Shown in pieces: positions 16,929 through 23,046 of a stretch of 54,191 nucleotides of DNA. The translations under genes and the position numbers were made by a program. The DNA lies in contig DHDH01000044.1 in NCBI GenBank assembly GCA_002399235.1, forward strand, positions 1 to 54,191, in the 5' to 3' direction. This DNA comes from Firmicutes bacterium UBA4881. GTDB lineage: Bacteria; Bacillota; DTU065. The notes under the pieces were generated by a model that saw only the letters and a list, made by a program, of their open reading frames with translations, did not search any database and was not told the DNA's origin. The first letter of the stretch is position 1; each line of letters begins with the position of its first letter.

Positions 16929-17269
16929 TTCCATATTCTCCTTGCACCTTTGTTTGATTCTAAGCATTGTGTTAGTAGTTTTTGTAATTCTTCGGTATGA
17001 TCAGCTTGAGGATCTTCATATTTTAATACTCGTATAACCGAGATTTCAAAGTTGGTTTCACCATATTGATTCCAGAGTTCTTGTAGCTTCTTATTCGGAT
17101 GGCCATTTGAAGTCAACTTAAATCGGTTACTGTTTAGATCGGCCTTTGTATCTTGGGAGATATTTAAAAAGGTCTCTTTTGTTGCAGCGCATTTCAAAGA
17201 AATAATACCCATTTCCGGTTTTCTATTTTTATACTCCTCGAGGAGTTGTTTTTTTCTTGGCATATCCAT
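16925..17269 (-). CDS. GIY-YIG-like small protein, first gene of the leftward operon
   Basis: 114 aa from ATG 17269, with GAGGTG 6 nt upstream. It resembles a GIY-YIG nuclease core: MGIISLKCAATKETFLNIS in place of GIY...YIG, then DLNSNRFKL with the conserved Arg, a GHPNKKLQELWNQYG helix and NFEISVIRVLKYED. The first Tyr of GIY is Ile here and the YIG triad is not recognisable, so catalysis is doubtful. It could act as a DNA- or RNA-binding partner. It overlaps the next gene by 4 nt (ATGA). Confidence 0.68.
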   Translation of the reverse strand: MDMPRKKQLLEEYKNRKPEMGIISLKCAATKETFLNISQDTKADLNSNRFKLTSNGHPNKKLQELWNQYGETNFEISVIRVLKYEDPQADHTEELQKLLTQCLESNKGARRIWK

Positions 17270-17852
17270 TCTCTTCACCTCGATATTATTTTAACGACTA
17301 GCTCCCTTATAAACAATCCACGCTCCGTAGACCAGTTCAATTAGTACAAATATTCAAAGGTTTATAAAACCATGGCTCTTCTTCCTAAGCGTTAAGCGAG
17401 AACGAATCAGGTTATGAAATTATTGGGTTGATAGTACCACTTGATTTTAGCAAGCGATCCCGATTTCTACTATTAAGTAATGTATAAAAAGTAAAATAGG
17501 AGCAAATTAATATCTAGAATAACTCACTGTATTAAGTAATGTTTTTCGTTCTTTCTGGGTGCAATGGTAGAGGTCTGTTCTATCAATTAATACTGCTACA
17601 AATGTTAACCACTATATTATTTAGTTTATCTTACCAGGAGGTTTTAGCGTTCATGATTGTGAGGGGGTCTTTCGTAACCACTATTCTATCCTATTAATAA
17701 CTTTACACTACCTTATTTTAGAAGTGTGTAAATACGCATAATGGTGCCTCAAATCTATTATGCTATCTGTCTTTGTAAAAGAGTGAAGTCATAAAGCTTT
17801 TTTGGCAGTTGCTATTTAAAAATAAACGGTGAAATGCTTAAAGTCACTGCAT
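17270..17852. other. intergenic region between divergent units
   Basis: About 580 bp without a supportable gene. A 13-bp direct repeat TATTAAGTAATGT occurs at 17471-17483 and 17530-17542. AGGAGG at 17637-17642 precedes a 14-codon frame (ATG 17653), which I regard as chance. No clear promoter for the leftward operon was found. Confidence 0.5.
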
Positions 17853-17881
17853 TTGCCTGGAAATTTTATGTATGCTATACT
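17853..17881 (+). promoter_or_regulatory. Sigma-A promoter of the L25/CTC gene
   Basis: TTGCCT (17853-17858), a 17-bp spacer and TATACT (17876-17881). It would start transcription about 60 nt before the ribosome site AGGGGG at 17941. Confidence 0.75.
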
Positions 17882-17953
17882 TATCATATGGAAAATAAAA
17901 ATAATTTTCGAAAACGAAAAGTACGAAAATTGTGAAATATAGGGGGTATTATC

Positions 17954-18562
17954 ATTTATAATTTAAAAGCTGAACGCAGAGACAAAAGTATAAAAGCAAA
18001 AAAGTTGAGACGTGAGGGTATTATTCCGGCATTGATTTATGGAAAAAGTTTAGAAGAATCTATTTTAATTAAAATTTCTTTAGGAGATGTCAATCGCTTT
18101 CTTAGTATGGTATCAAAGGGAAGCAGACTTATTATTGAAGTTGATGGCGATAAATATGATGTTCTATTCAAAGAGATTACTTATGAGGCCATTAGCCAAA
18201 GAGTTGAACACATAGAATTCCAGCAACTTGTTGCTGATGAAGCGGTTAACAGTGTAGCAAAAGTAGTTCTGAAAAATAAAGAAAATAATCCTAACATAAT
18301 ACAACAACATATTGAAGAAATTCCGTATAATGCATTGCCAAAGGACTTTGTTCAAGAAGTTATCATCAACCTAGAAGGAATGGAAGCTGGGAGCACTGTT
18401 AAGGTAGCAGATTTAGATATTGTTGAAAATGAAAATATTAGGATTACAATACCCAAAGACACTGTGATTTTAAGTATTAATGATCCCAAAAAAGTAGCTT
18501 TAGATGATGAAGCAGAGGATGAGACAGGTGACGATACAGAGGATGAAACACAAGACTCCTAA
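17954..18562 (+). CDS. rplY: Ribosomal protein L25 / general stress protein CTC
   Basis: Full-length L25 of the CTC type: an N-terminal 5S-rRNA-binding domain (YNLKAERRDKSIKAKKLRREGIIPALIYGK onward), a TL5-like C-terminal beta domain (about 100-185) and an acidic tail rich in Asp/Glu. Conserved N-terminal residues are encoded upstream of the first canonical start (TTG 18005), but no ATG, GTG or TTG exists between the in-frame stop at 17933 and that TTG. With AGGGGG at 17941-17946, an ATT at 17954 is the best-placed start (7-nt spacing), giving 202 aa. In Bacillus ctc is stress induced; here it has its own promoter and stands alone. Confidence 0.82.
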   Translation: MYNLKAERRDKSIKAKKLRREGIIPALIYGKSLEESILIKISLGDVNRFLSMVSKGSRLIIEVDGDKYDVLFKEITYEAISQRVEHIEFQQLVADEAVNSVAKVVLKNKENNPNIIQQHIEEIPYNALPKDFVQEVIINLEGMEAGSTVKVADLDIVENENIRITIPKDTVILSINDPKKVALDDEAEDETGDDTEDETQDS

Positions 18563-18649
18563 AATGCTTTAGAATAAGAACTATAGATGTTGTTTAACGA
18601 TAAAATTGCAAATGGAATTTACGCTGTATCCTTTTTCTACTAATAACAC

Positions 18650-18781
18650 AAGAAAAGTTAACAGATTTCATGATCGAAATCTGTTAACTTTATCGGTTTT
18701 TGCAAGCGAGAGACCTTTGATGCTCTTAGTGGGCATGGACTCTAGCCTTTGTGGTCTTAGCAACAATTCTGTCTCTTGCTT
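18650..18781 (-). ncRNA. Candidate small RNA, leftward
   Basis: Read leftward, a TATAAT (complement of 18782-18787) is followed by GCAAGAGAC, an internal region with short pairings, then GTCTCTCGCTTGC, which closes a long stem with the first segment. The perfect 16-bp hairpin at 18654-18691 follows, ending in TTTTCTT. Promoter, closed fold and terminator together suggest a transcript of about 125-130 nt. I cannot match it to a known RNA class. Open frames on both strands here are by-products of the symmetry. Confidence 0.35.
18654..18691. terminator. Perfect 16-bp stem, bidirectional terminator candidate
   Basis: AAAGTTAACAGATTTC (18654-18669) and GAAATCTGTTAACTTT (18676-18691) are exact inverted copies around a 6-nt loop. 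TATCGGTTTTT follows on the + strand (ending the L25 gene) and TTTTCTT on the - strand. Confidence 0.65.
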
Positions 18782-18887
18782 ATTATAATAACGAAATCTA
18801 GAATTAAAAAGTAAAACGTAGTTTGAACAAAAAGACTATCTTTTTACGACTAAAAGTGCTAATTTAGGTAGAAAGTAACAGACAAAA

Positions 18888-18917
18888 TTGACATTTTCTG
18901 CTTCATTGTGGTAAACT
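18888..18917 (+). promoter_or_regulatory. Sigma-A promoter of the RRM protein gene
   Basis: TTGACA (18888-18893), an 18-bp spacer and TAAACT (18912-18917). It would give a leader of about 135 nt. Confidence 0.7.
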
Positions 18918-18923
18918 AATAAT

Positions 18924-19060
18924 TAGAAAGGGTTCTAAAAGATAGAACCACTAACCGTTGAGGCTTACGGTGAGTCTTGCACTTTCCTGTACCTTAGTAC
19001 ATCCCCAAGTGTTTCAAGATCCAACATGGCCGTACGGTACCGAAAGGAGGGAAAGTGCAA
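18924..19060 (+). promoter_or_regulatory. Structured 5' leader occluding the RRM gene start
   Basis: The leader holds hairpins GGTTCTA/TAGAACC (18931-18949), ACCGT/ACGGT (18954-18971) and TGTAC/GTACA (18988-19001). It also has a long-range 11-bp perfect pairing of TTGCACTTTCC (18977-18987) with GGAAAGTGCAA (19050-19060), which covers the last G of the Shine-Dalgarno sequence through the A of ATG. Alternative GTACC/GGTAC and ACCGT/ACGGT pairings exist (for example with 19033-19040), so two folds are possible. An RNA thermometer or cold-shock switch is inferred. Confidence 0.6.
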
Positions 19061-19317
19061 TGTCTAAAACTTTATATGTAGGTAATCTTCCTTGGTCTAC
19101 AACAGAGGAAGAACTGAAAGAGGCATTTGCTAGCTCTGCAGAAGTTCTTGGGGTACGTATCATTACAGATCGCGAGACTGGCCGTTCTAAAGGCTTTGGT
19201 TTTGTCGAAGTTGAGGATTCTTCCTTAGAAGGCGCTATTGACGCTATGAATGGTTATTCTTTAGATGGAAGAAATCTCGTTGTTAACGAAGCTCGTCCAC
19301 GTGCTACCAGAGATTAA
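19060..19317 (+). CDS. RRM-domain RNA-binding protein
   Basis: 85 aa, a single RNA recognition motif. RNP2 is LYVGNLPW (about 5-12) and RNP1 is KGFGFVEV (about 46-53), with the usual betaalphabetabetaalphabeta length. It starts at ATG 19060, with AAAGGAGG 9 nt upstream; an earlier in-frame start at 18958 would read through the leader structures. Such stand-alone RRM proteins in clostridia and cyanobacteria are RNA chaperone-like and often cold-induced. Monocistronic, with its own promoter, leader and terminator. Confidence 0.93.
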   Translation: MSKTLYVGNLPWSTTEEELKEAFASSAEVLGVRIITDRETGRSKGFGFVEVEDSSLEGAIDAMNGYSLDGRNLVVNEARPRATRD

Positions 19318-19350
19318 TTTAGGTAGATTGTAAATGAACATATGTTAACT

Positions 19351-19387
19351 AAGTGGTTTTCTCGGATTAAGAGAAGACCACTTTTTT
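19351..19387 (+). terminator. Terminator after the RRM gene
   Basis: AAGTGGTTTTCTC and GAGAAGACCACTT form a 13-bp stem (one wobble) around GGATTAA, followed by a run of T. Confidence 0.9.
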
Positions 19388-19740
19388 ATACTTATTTAAA
19401 TTTTAAGGGTAAAATAATTAAATAGATGGCCTAAGAAAAAACTAAAAAAGTGGAAAGCCATCGAAGATGTTTCACATAAGTACATTAGCTAACTACTTAA
19501 GTTTTAGAGTTTATAAAGATACATATTAGTAAAGTAGCATAAGAAAGTAAGGTTTGGAAAAGAATTTCAATGAAACCATCTTTAGTTGAAGTAAGCAGGC
19601 ATATTATAAGATAGGTGAGAGATGACAGAGAAGCTTTATTAGATGAGTTAAATGGCCTAAAAAACTATACTAGCAGGCATCTGACGATGAGTAGAGAAAA
19701 ATAAAGTAAGGCCTAGTTGAGAGATACATTAAGTAATAGT
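19388..19740. other. intergenic stretch, no gene seen
   Basis: AT-rich, no promoter or ORF I can defend. A 29-codon GTG frame near 19615-19704 has protein-like composition but no ribosome site. Confidence 0.45.
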
Positions 19741-19762
19741 CTAGAGGAGAAAGAGGTGAGGA

Positions 19763-20380
19763 GTGCAATATTTCTGCGACAAAAAGTCGAGATATCCTTT
19801 GCACAAGTTTATGGATCTTACTGAATATGTAAAAGACAGAGTAACCCTTGGGCGTTTTGCACACTCACAAAGAGTAGCCAAGCAAGCGATGTTATTAGCC
19901 AAAAAACATAACATTGATATAGACATAGCATATAAAGCGGGTATCGCTCATGATTGTTGTCGTGAACTCACAGGCAAAGAACTTCTCTCTTTGGCTGAGC
20001 ACTATGGTATTGTTGCTGATGAATATGAACAAGATTGGCCCTTAGGTTTGCATGGCAAAGTAGCAGCTAAGTTTTTAGAAGAAGAATTCTTGCTTAGTGA
20101 AGAGATAAAAGAAGCAATTGCTTATCATGTTACAGGTCATCCTAATATGGGTAAATTGGCACGTATTATATATTTAGCAGATAAAATTGAAGAAGGTAGG
20201 AGTTACCCGGGAGTTGAAAAGATAAGAGAGATAGCAGAAACTGATTTGAATGGCGCTTTATTAATAGCAATAGACTCAGCTTTTAACTATCTAATTAATA
20301 AGCGATTACCTATTCATCCCGATTCTTTAGCTCTCAGGAACAGTTTACTATTAAAGCATAAGTCAGGAAATAAGTTATAA
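19763..20380 (+). CDS. yqeK: YqeK-type HD-domain diadenosine tetraphosphate hydrolase
   Basis: 205 aa. HD-superfamily ligands are seen in FAHSQRV (His), AGIAHDCCREL (His-Asp), LHGKVAA, and YHVTGHPNM (His) followed by LADKIEEGR. This matches YqeK, the symmetrical Ap4A hydrolase of Firmicutes. The GTG start at 19763 is preceded by GAGGTGAGGA; an internal ATG (19811) is possible. It begins the yqeK-LCP-rsfS-methyltransferase cluster, an order common in clostridia, although nadD, its usual upstream neighbour, is missing here. Confidence 0.9.
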   Translation: MQYFCDKKSRYPLHKFMDLTEYVKDRVTLGRFAHSQRVAKQAMLLAKKHNIDIDIAYKAGIAHDCCRELTGKELLSLAEHYGIVADEYEQDWPLGLHGKVAAKFLEEEFLLSEEIKEAIAYHVTGHPNMGKLARIIYLADKIEEGRSYPGVEKIREIAETDLNGALLIAIDSAFNYLINKRLPIHPDSLALRNSLLLKHKSGNKL

Positions 20381-20402
20381 TCATTCCTACAGATGGGAGG
20401 AA

Positions 20403-20423
20403 GCACTATAATTATTATAGTGC
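20403..20423 (+). repeat. Perfect palindrome between ribosome site and LCP start
   Basis: GCACTATAAT and ATTATAGTGC flank a single central T. GGGAGG (20395-20400) lies upstream and the ATG (20434) 10 nt downstream. It may be an RNA hairpin that loops the ribosome site toward the start, or a protein-binding site. Confidence 0.65.
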
Positions 20424-20433
20424 GTAACTAGAT

Positions 20434-21657
20434 ATGGCTAAGAAAAAGAATACAGCACTCATAATATTAGGTTATGTTTTTTTGGCGTTTGTTATCATCG
20501 CTGCGGGTTTATTTACTGCACTTTACCTGGCTTTATCTTCTATGCATGAAAAGACTACTTGGATAAGGAAAACTGAACCAGAAGTTATCGAGAATGTTAA
20601 GGCACCAAATATTTACCAATATCATCCACGTAGCAATTTCCTTATCTTAGGTTCAGATGAAGCTGGTAATGGATCTAGAACCGACACAATAATGGTGGTT
20701 AGTGTTGATGAAAGAAATGCTAATGCTGCTCTCATCTCTATACCGAGAGACACGAAAGTAGAAATAAATGGAAAAATAGAAAGGATTAATGCGGTATATC
20801 CTAAAAATGGTATAGCTGCAACTATAAAAGTAGTCGAAGAATTCGTCCAAATCCCGATTCATTATTTTGCGAAGATGGATCACAAAGGGTTTGAAAAAGT
20901 AATTGATACTTTAGGTGGTATCGTCATTGATGTTGAGATGCCAATGGTTTATGACGATTATGCGCAAAATCTTCATATTAGGTTGATGCCTGGGAAACAA
21001 AGATTATCTGGAGAGAAAGCACTACATTATGTACGTTTTAGAGGTGATGGATATGGGGATGTATCTATTACCAACTCAGGTTATGTGGGAAGAGTAGTTA
21101 GACAGCAAAAATTTGTCGAAGCTATTGTTACAGAAATTTCTCGCCCAGCTAACCTTGGCAAAATACCTGCATTAATACCACAGCTAAAAGAAGCTATTCG
21201 CACTAATTTGACACCAGCTGAAATGGTGAAATGGGCTACTTTAGCTCAAAATGCCAAAGGCTTTCAAATCAAGAACTTTGTCTTGCCAGGGACCTCTAGT
21301 ACTATAAACAAAGCTAGTTATTGGGAAGTAGACAAAGAACATGTTGAGGCAATTATTAATGAGTACTGCAGGGTCGGTAAATACGGATTTAGTGTTGGTA
21401 TATTAAATGGCAGCGGTAATCCGGAAGCAGCTAAAGAGATGGCTGTAAAATTAAGAGAAAAAGGGTTCAAAGTTGCTGGTATTAGTGAGGTTACAGAATA
21501 TCAGTATCTAGAAAGTAGTATCCAAGCTGGCGAAAACTATGAAGATGCTGTCAAATGGCTGGCAGTATCACTAAATATCAATAAAAATAATTGGACCAAA
21601 GTAGATAGTCAAATCGGCGATGTTACAATTCTACTAGGTAGAAATGCCCTTAAATAA
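20434..21657 (+). CDS. LytR-CpsA-Psr (LCP) family cell-wall glycopolymer ligase
   Basis: 407 aa. A short basic N-terminus and one membrane helix (about 8-32) are followed by the LCP domain (about 65-230), with SRTDTIMVVSVD, SIPRDTKVEI, the DTLGGIVIDV segment, LSGEKALHYVRFR and the RVVRQQKF arginines. A C-terminal LytR_C domain (about 315-405, VGILNGSGNPEAAKEMAVKLREKGF) completes it. LCP enzymes transfer anionic glycopolymers to peptidoglycan outside the cell. The only good ribosome site (GGGAGG) is 33 nt upstream, separated from ATG by the palindrome at 20403-20423. Confidence 0.93.
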   Translation: MAKKKNTALIILGYVFLAFVIIAAGLFTALYLALSSMHEKTTWIRKTEPEVIENVKAPNIYQYHPRSNFLILGSDEAGNGSRTDTIMVVSVDERNANAALISIPRDTKVEINGKIERINAVYPKNGIAATIKVVEEFVQIPIHYFAKMDHKGFEKVIDTLGGIVIDVEMPMVYDDYAQNLHIRLMPGKQRLSGEKALHYVRFRGDGYGDVSITNSGYVGRVVRQQKFVEAIVTEISRPANLGKIPALIPQLKEAIRTNLTPAEMVKWATLAQNAKGFQIKNFVLPGTSSTINKASYWEVDKEHVEAIINEYCRVGKYGFSVGILNGSGNPEAAKEMAVKLREKGFKVAGISEVTEYQYLESSIQAGENYEDAVKWLAVSLNINKNNWTKVDSQIGDVTILLGRNALK

Positions 21658-21675
21658 ATAGAAGGAGGCTAAAGG

Positions 21676-22038
21676 GTGGAAAACAAAAAAGTTCTCGATC
21701 TTATTGCCAAAGCGGTGGATGATCACAAAGGTTTGAATTTAGAGATTTTAGATGTCTCCAAAATTACCATTGTGGCGGATTACTTTATCATTGTCTCAGG
21801 CCGTTCTAAGCTCCATGTAGATGCGGTTGCTAGGGGTATTATCGACGAATTAAAACAGCATGATATACCTATCAAAAGCAAAGAGGGAAGTGCCGAGGGT
21901 GGCTGGATTCTCTTGGATCTTGCTGATATAGTGGTGCATGTTTTCTCTGAAGAGCAGAGAAAGTATTATGGTCTTGACAAGCTTTGGCAGGATGCCCCTA
22001 GAATTATGGAGGAGATTCATAGTGGGTCAAGTATTTAA
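21676..22038 (+). CDS. rsfS: Ribosomal silencing factor RsfS
   Basis: 120 aa from GTG, with GAAGGAGG upstream. Typical RsfS/Iojap features are ILDVSKITIVADYFIIVSGRSKLHVDAVA and GGWILLDLADIVVHVFSEEQRKYYGLDKLW. It binds ribosomal protein L14 (uL14) and blocks subunit joining under nutrient limitation. It sits 18 nt after the LCP gene and overlaps the start of the next gene by 17 nt, as part of one operon. Confidence 0.95.
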   Translation: MENKKVLDLIAKAVDDHKGLNLEILDVSKITIVADYFIIVSGRSKLHVDAVARGIIDELKQHDIPIKSKEGSAEGGWILLDLADIVVHVFSEEQRKYYGLDKLWQDAPRIMEEIHSGSSI

Positions 22039-22717
22039 TAAAGTCTACGATGCTTTTATGTCGCAAAAACCATATATAAAATACGCTACAAGTTACCTTA
22101 GTGTGATAGGGGAACGAGAAATAAATAGTATTTTAGAGGCCGGCTGCGGTTCCGGCCTCTTTTTGCAAGCTATGCAAAAGTTAGGATTGAATCCTGTAGG
22201 AATGGACATAGATAATGATATCTTAGTGCTTGCTGCTAAAAGGTACTCAGGAACTTTAGTTCAGAGTGATATCTGTTCTTATAAAAGTGATATTAAGTGG
22301 GAGGTTATTTACTGCCCTTTAGATGTGCTTAATTATTTAAGCAGAAAAGAATTAAAAAAAGCTATGCAAAACATAGCTCTCCTCTTAAAAATCGGAGGTC
22401 TTTTAATCTTTGATGTCCATTCGAAGAGAAGATTAAAGACTATGCAGGGAGCTTTTAGCCAAGAAACTTCAACTGAAGGAAGTTATTTTTGGTCGAGTAG
22501 AAGTCGTGGTAGATGGCTTAGTTATCGGATAGATTGCAAGTATAATAATAATTACGAAACGTATCGCTTGAAGGAGCGAATTCATACAATAAAAGAAATA
22601 AAAAAAGCAGGCCGTGAGGCAAATTTAAAATTATTGGAGATATCTAGGGCTTGGGATCGTCAAAAAGTTAATCGAAAAACAGATAGGTTATTGTTTGTGT
22701 TTACCAGAGTAAGTTGA
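22022..22717 (+). CDS. Class I SAM-dependent methyltransferase downstream of rsfS
   Basis: 231 aa from GTG 22022, with GGAGGAG 7 nt upstream inside the end of rsfS; a longer in-frame reading from 21938 would run through rsfS in another frame. The N-terminus FNKVYDAFMSQKPY is typical of small methyltransferases found beside rsfS. Motif I is ILEAGCGSGLFLQAM and the acidic ribose-binding residue is in VGMDIDND. The last 18 codons lie in a 79-bp segment that is duplicated at 25098-25175. Substrate unknown. Confidence 0.87.
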   Translation: MGQVFNKVYDAFMSQKPYIKYATSYLSVIGEREINSILEAGCGSGLFLQAMQKLGLNPVGMDIDNDILVLAAKRYSGTLVQSDICSYKSDIKWEVIYCPLDVLNYLSRKELKKAMQNIALLLKIGGLLIFDVHSKRRLKTMQGAFSQETSTEGSYFWSSRSRGRWLSYRIDCKYNNNYETYRLKERIHTIKEIKKAGREANLKLLEISRAWDRQKVNRKTDRLLFVFTRVS

Positions 22718-22742
22718 CAGTACTAATCGTATTAGTTATAAT
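22664..22742 (+). repeat. Direct repeat, copy 1 (79 bp)
   Basis: It matches 25098-25175 over its whole length except for one missing A in the second copy. It spans the 3' end of the methyltransferase gene, its stop and a perfect consensus promoter, and ends exactly with the TATAAT. Everything between 22743 and 25097 looks inserted between the copies. Confidence 0.9.
22714..22742 (+). promoter_or_regulatory. Consensus sigma-A promoter in repeat copy 1
   Basis: TTGACA (22714-22719), a 17-bp spacer and TATAAT (22737-22742). The spacer contains the inverted repeat ACTAAT-CGT-ATTAGT. In this copy the promoter points into the ABC-ATPase cargo. Confidence 0.85.
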
Positions 22743-22791
22743 TCTTGCAATTAAAAAACCATAGATAGATATTAGTCTATATTATTTCCCG

Positions 22792-22820
22792 TTGACAAAA
22801 GCATGTAATCTTAATATACT
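22792..22820 (+). promoter_or_regulatory. Second sigma-A promoter before the leader peptide
   Basis: TTGACA (22792-22797), a 17-bp spacer and TATACT (22815-22820). It lies outside the repeat and would give a leader of about 220 nt before the ATPase gene. Confidence 0.85.
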
Positions 22821-22865
22821 GATAACGTAATCAAATTACAAATAAACTAAGGTAGGTGGTTCAAT

Positions 22866-22925
22866 ATGACGATTATATATTTTCCTTTATCAGATATCGT
22901 ATTGAACGCCTCTTGTACTAGATAA
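22866..22925 (+). CDS. 19-aa leader peptide of the ABC-ATPase attenuator
   Basis: ATG at 22866 has AGGTGG 6 nt upstream. The 19 codons read MTIIYFPLSDIVLNASCTR and stop at 22925. The 3' half of the frame overlaps the 5' strand of the antiterminator (22899-22910), and a terminator follows 15 nt after the stop. This is the architecture of translational attenuators that sense ribosome stalling. No run of one amino acid is seen, so the signal is more likely a ribosome-targeting compound or general stalling than one amino acid. Confidence 0.7.
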   Translation: MTIIYFPLSDIVLNASCTR

Positions 22926-22956
22926 TCAAAGTCAAATTTCAAGGCGCATTCAATAC
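22899..22956 (+). promoter_or_regulatory. Antiterminator
   Basis: GTATTGAA (22899-22906) pairs perfectly with TTCAATAC (22949-22956), and CGCC (22907-22910) pairs with GGCG (22943-22946) across a CA bulge. This uses the left arm and loop of the terminator and excludes it. A ribosome reaching the leader stop would cover the 5' strand, while one stalled early would leave it free. Confidence 0.65.
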
Positions 22957-22971
22957 GGATGCGCCTTTTTT
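22941..22971 (+). terminator. Attenuator terminator before the ABC-ATPase gene
   Basis: AAGGCGCAT (22941-22949) and ATGCGCCTT (22959-22967) form a 9-bp stem ending in six T. It lies 76 nt before the ATPase start codon. Confidence 0.88.
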
Positions 22972-22984
22972 ATTTAAATATATG

Positions 22985-23039
22985 ATCGTCCTTTTCTAAA
23001 TGCTAATTTGATTAAATTCATTTTTGAAAGAAGGACGAT
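22985..23039 (+). promoter_or_regulatory. Hairpin covering the ABC-ATPase Shine-Dalgarno
   Basis: ATCGTCCTT (22985-22993) and AAGGACGAT (23031-23039) are perfect inverted copies. The right arm contains AAGGA, the only ribosome site before ATG 23047. This would add translational control to the attenuator. Confidence 0.6.
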
Positions 23040-23046
23040 ATTTCTT

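Noticed and set aside
17471..17542. Two copies of TATTAAGTAATGT, considered as a CRISPR or iteron start.
   Set aside because: Only two copies, AT-rich, no further units or associated genes. No CRISPR array was seen anywhere in the window.
17636..17697. 14-codon frame after AGGAGG, a possible leader peptide.
   Set aside because: Spacing to ATG is 10-11 nt, no attenuator pairing follows, and no gene starts within 250 bp downstream.
18702..18779. RNase P-like words (AGTCCATGC) on the minus strand.
   Set aside because: The element is far too short for RNase P RNA and lacks the conserved core. Kept only as an unclassified RNA candidate.
18606..18788. 60-codon open frame on the + strand.
   Set aside because: It runs through a perfect hairpin and a symmetrical element, has no ribosome site, and the opposite strand is equally open.
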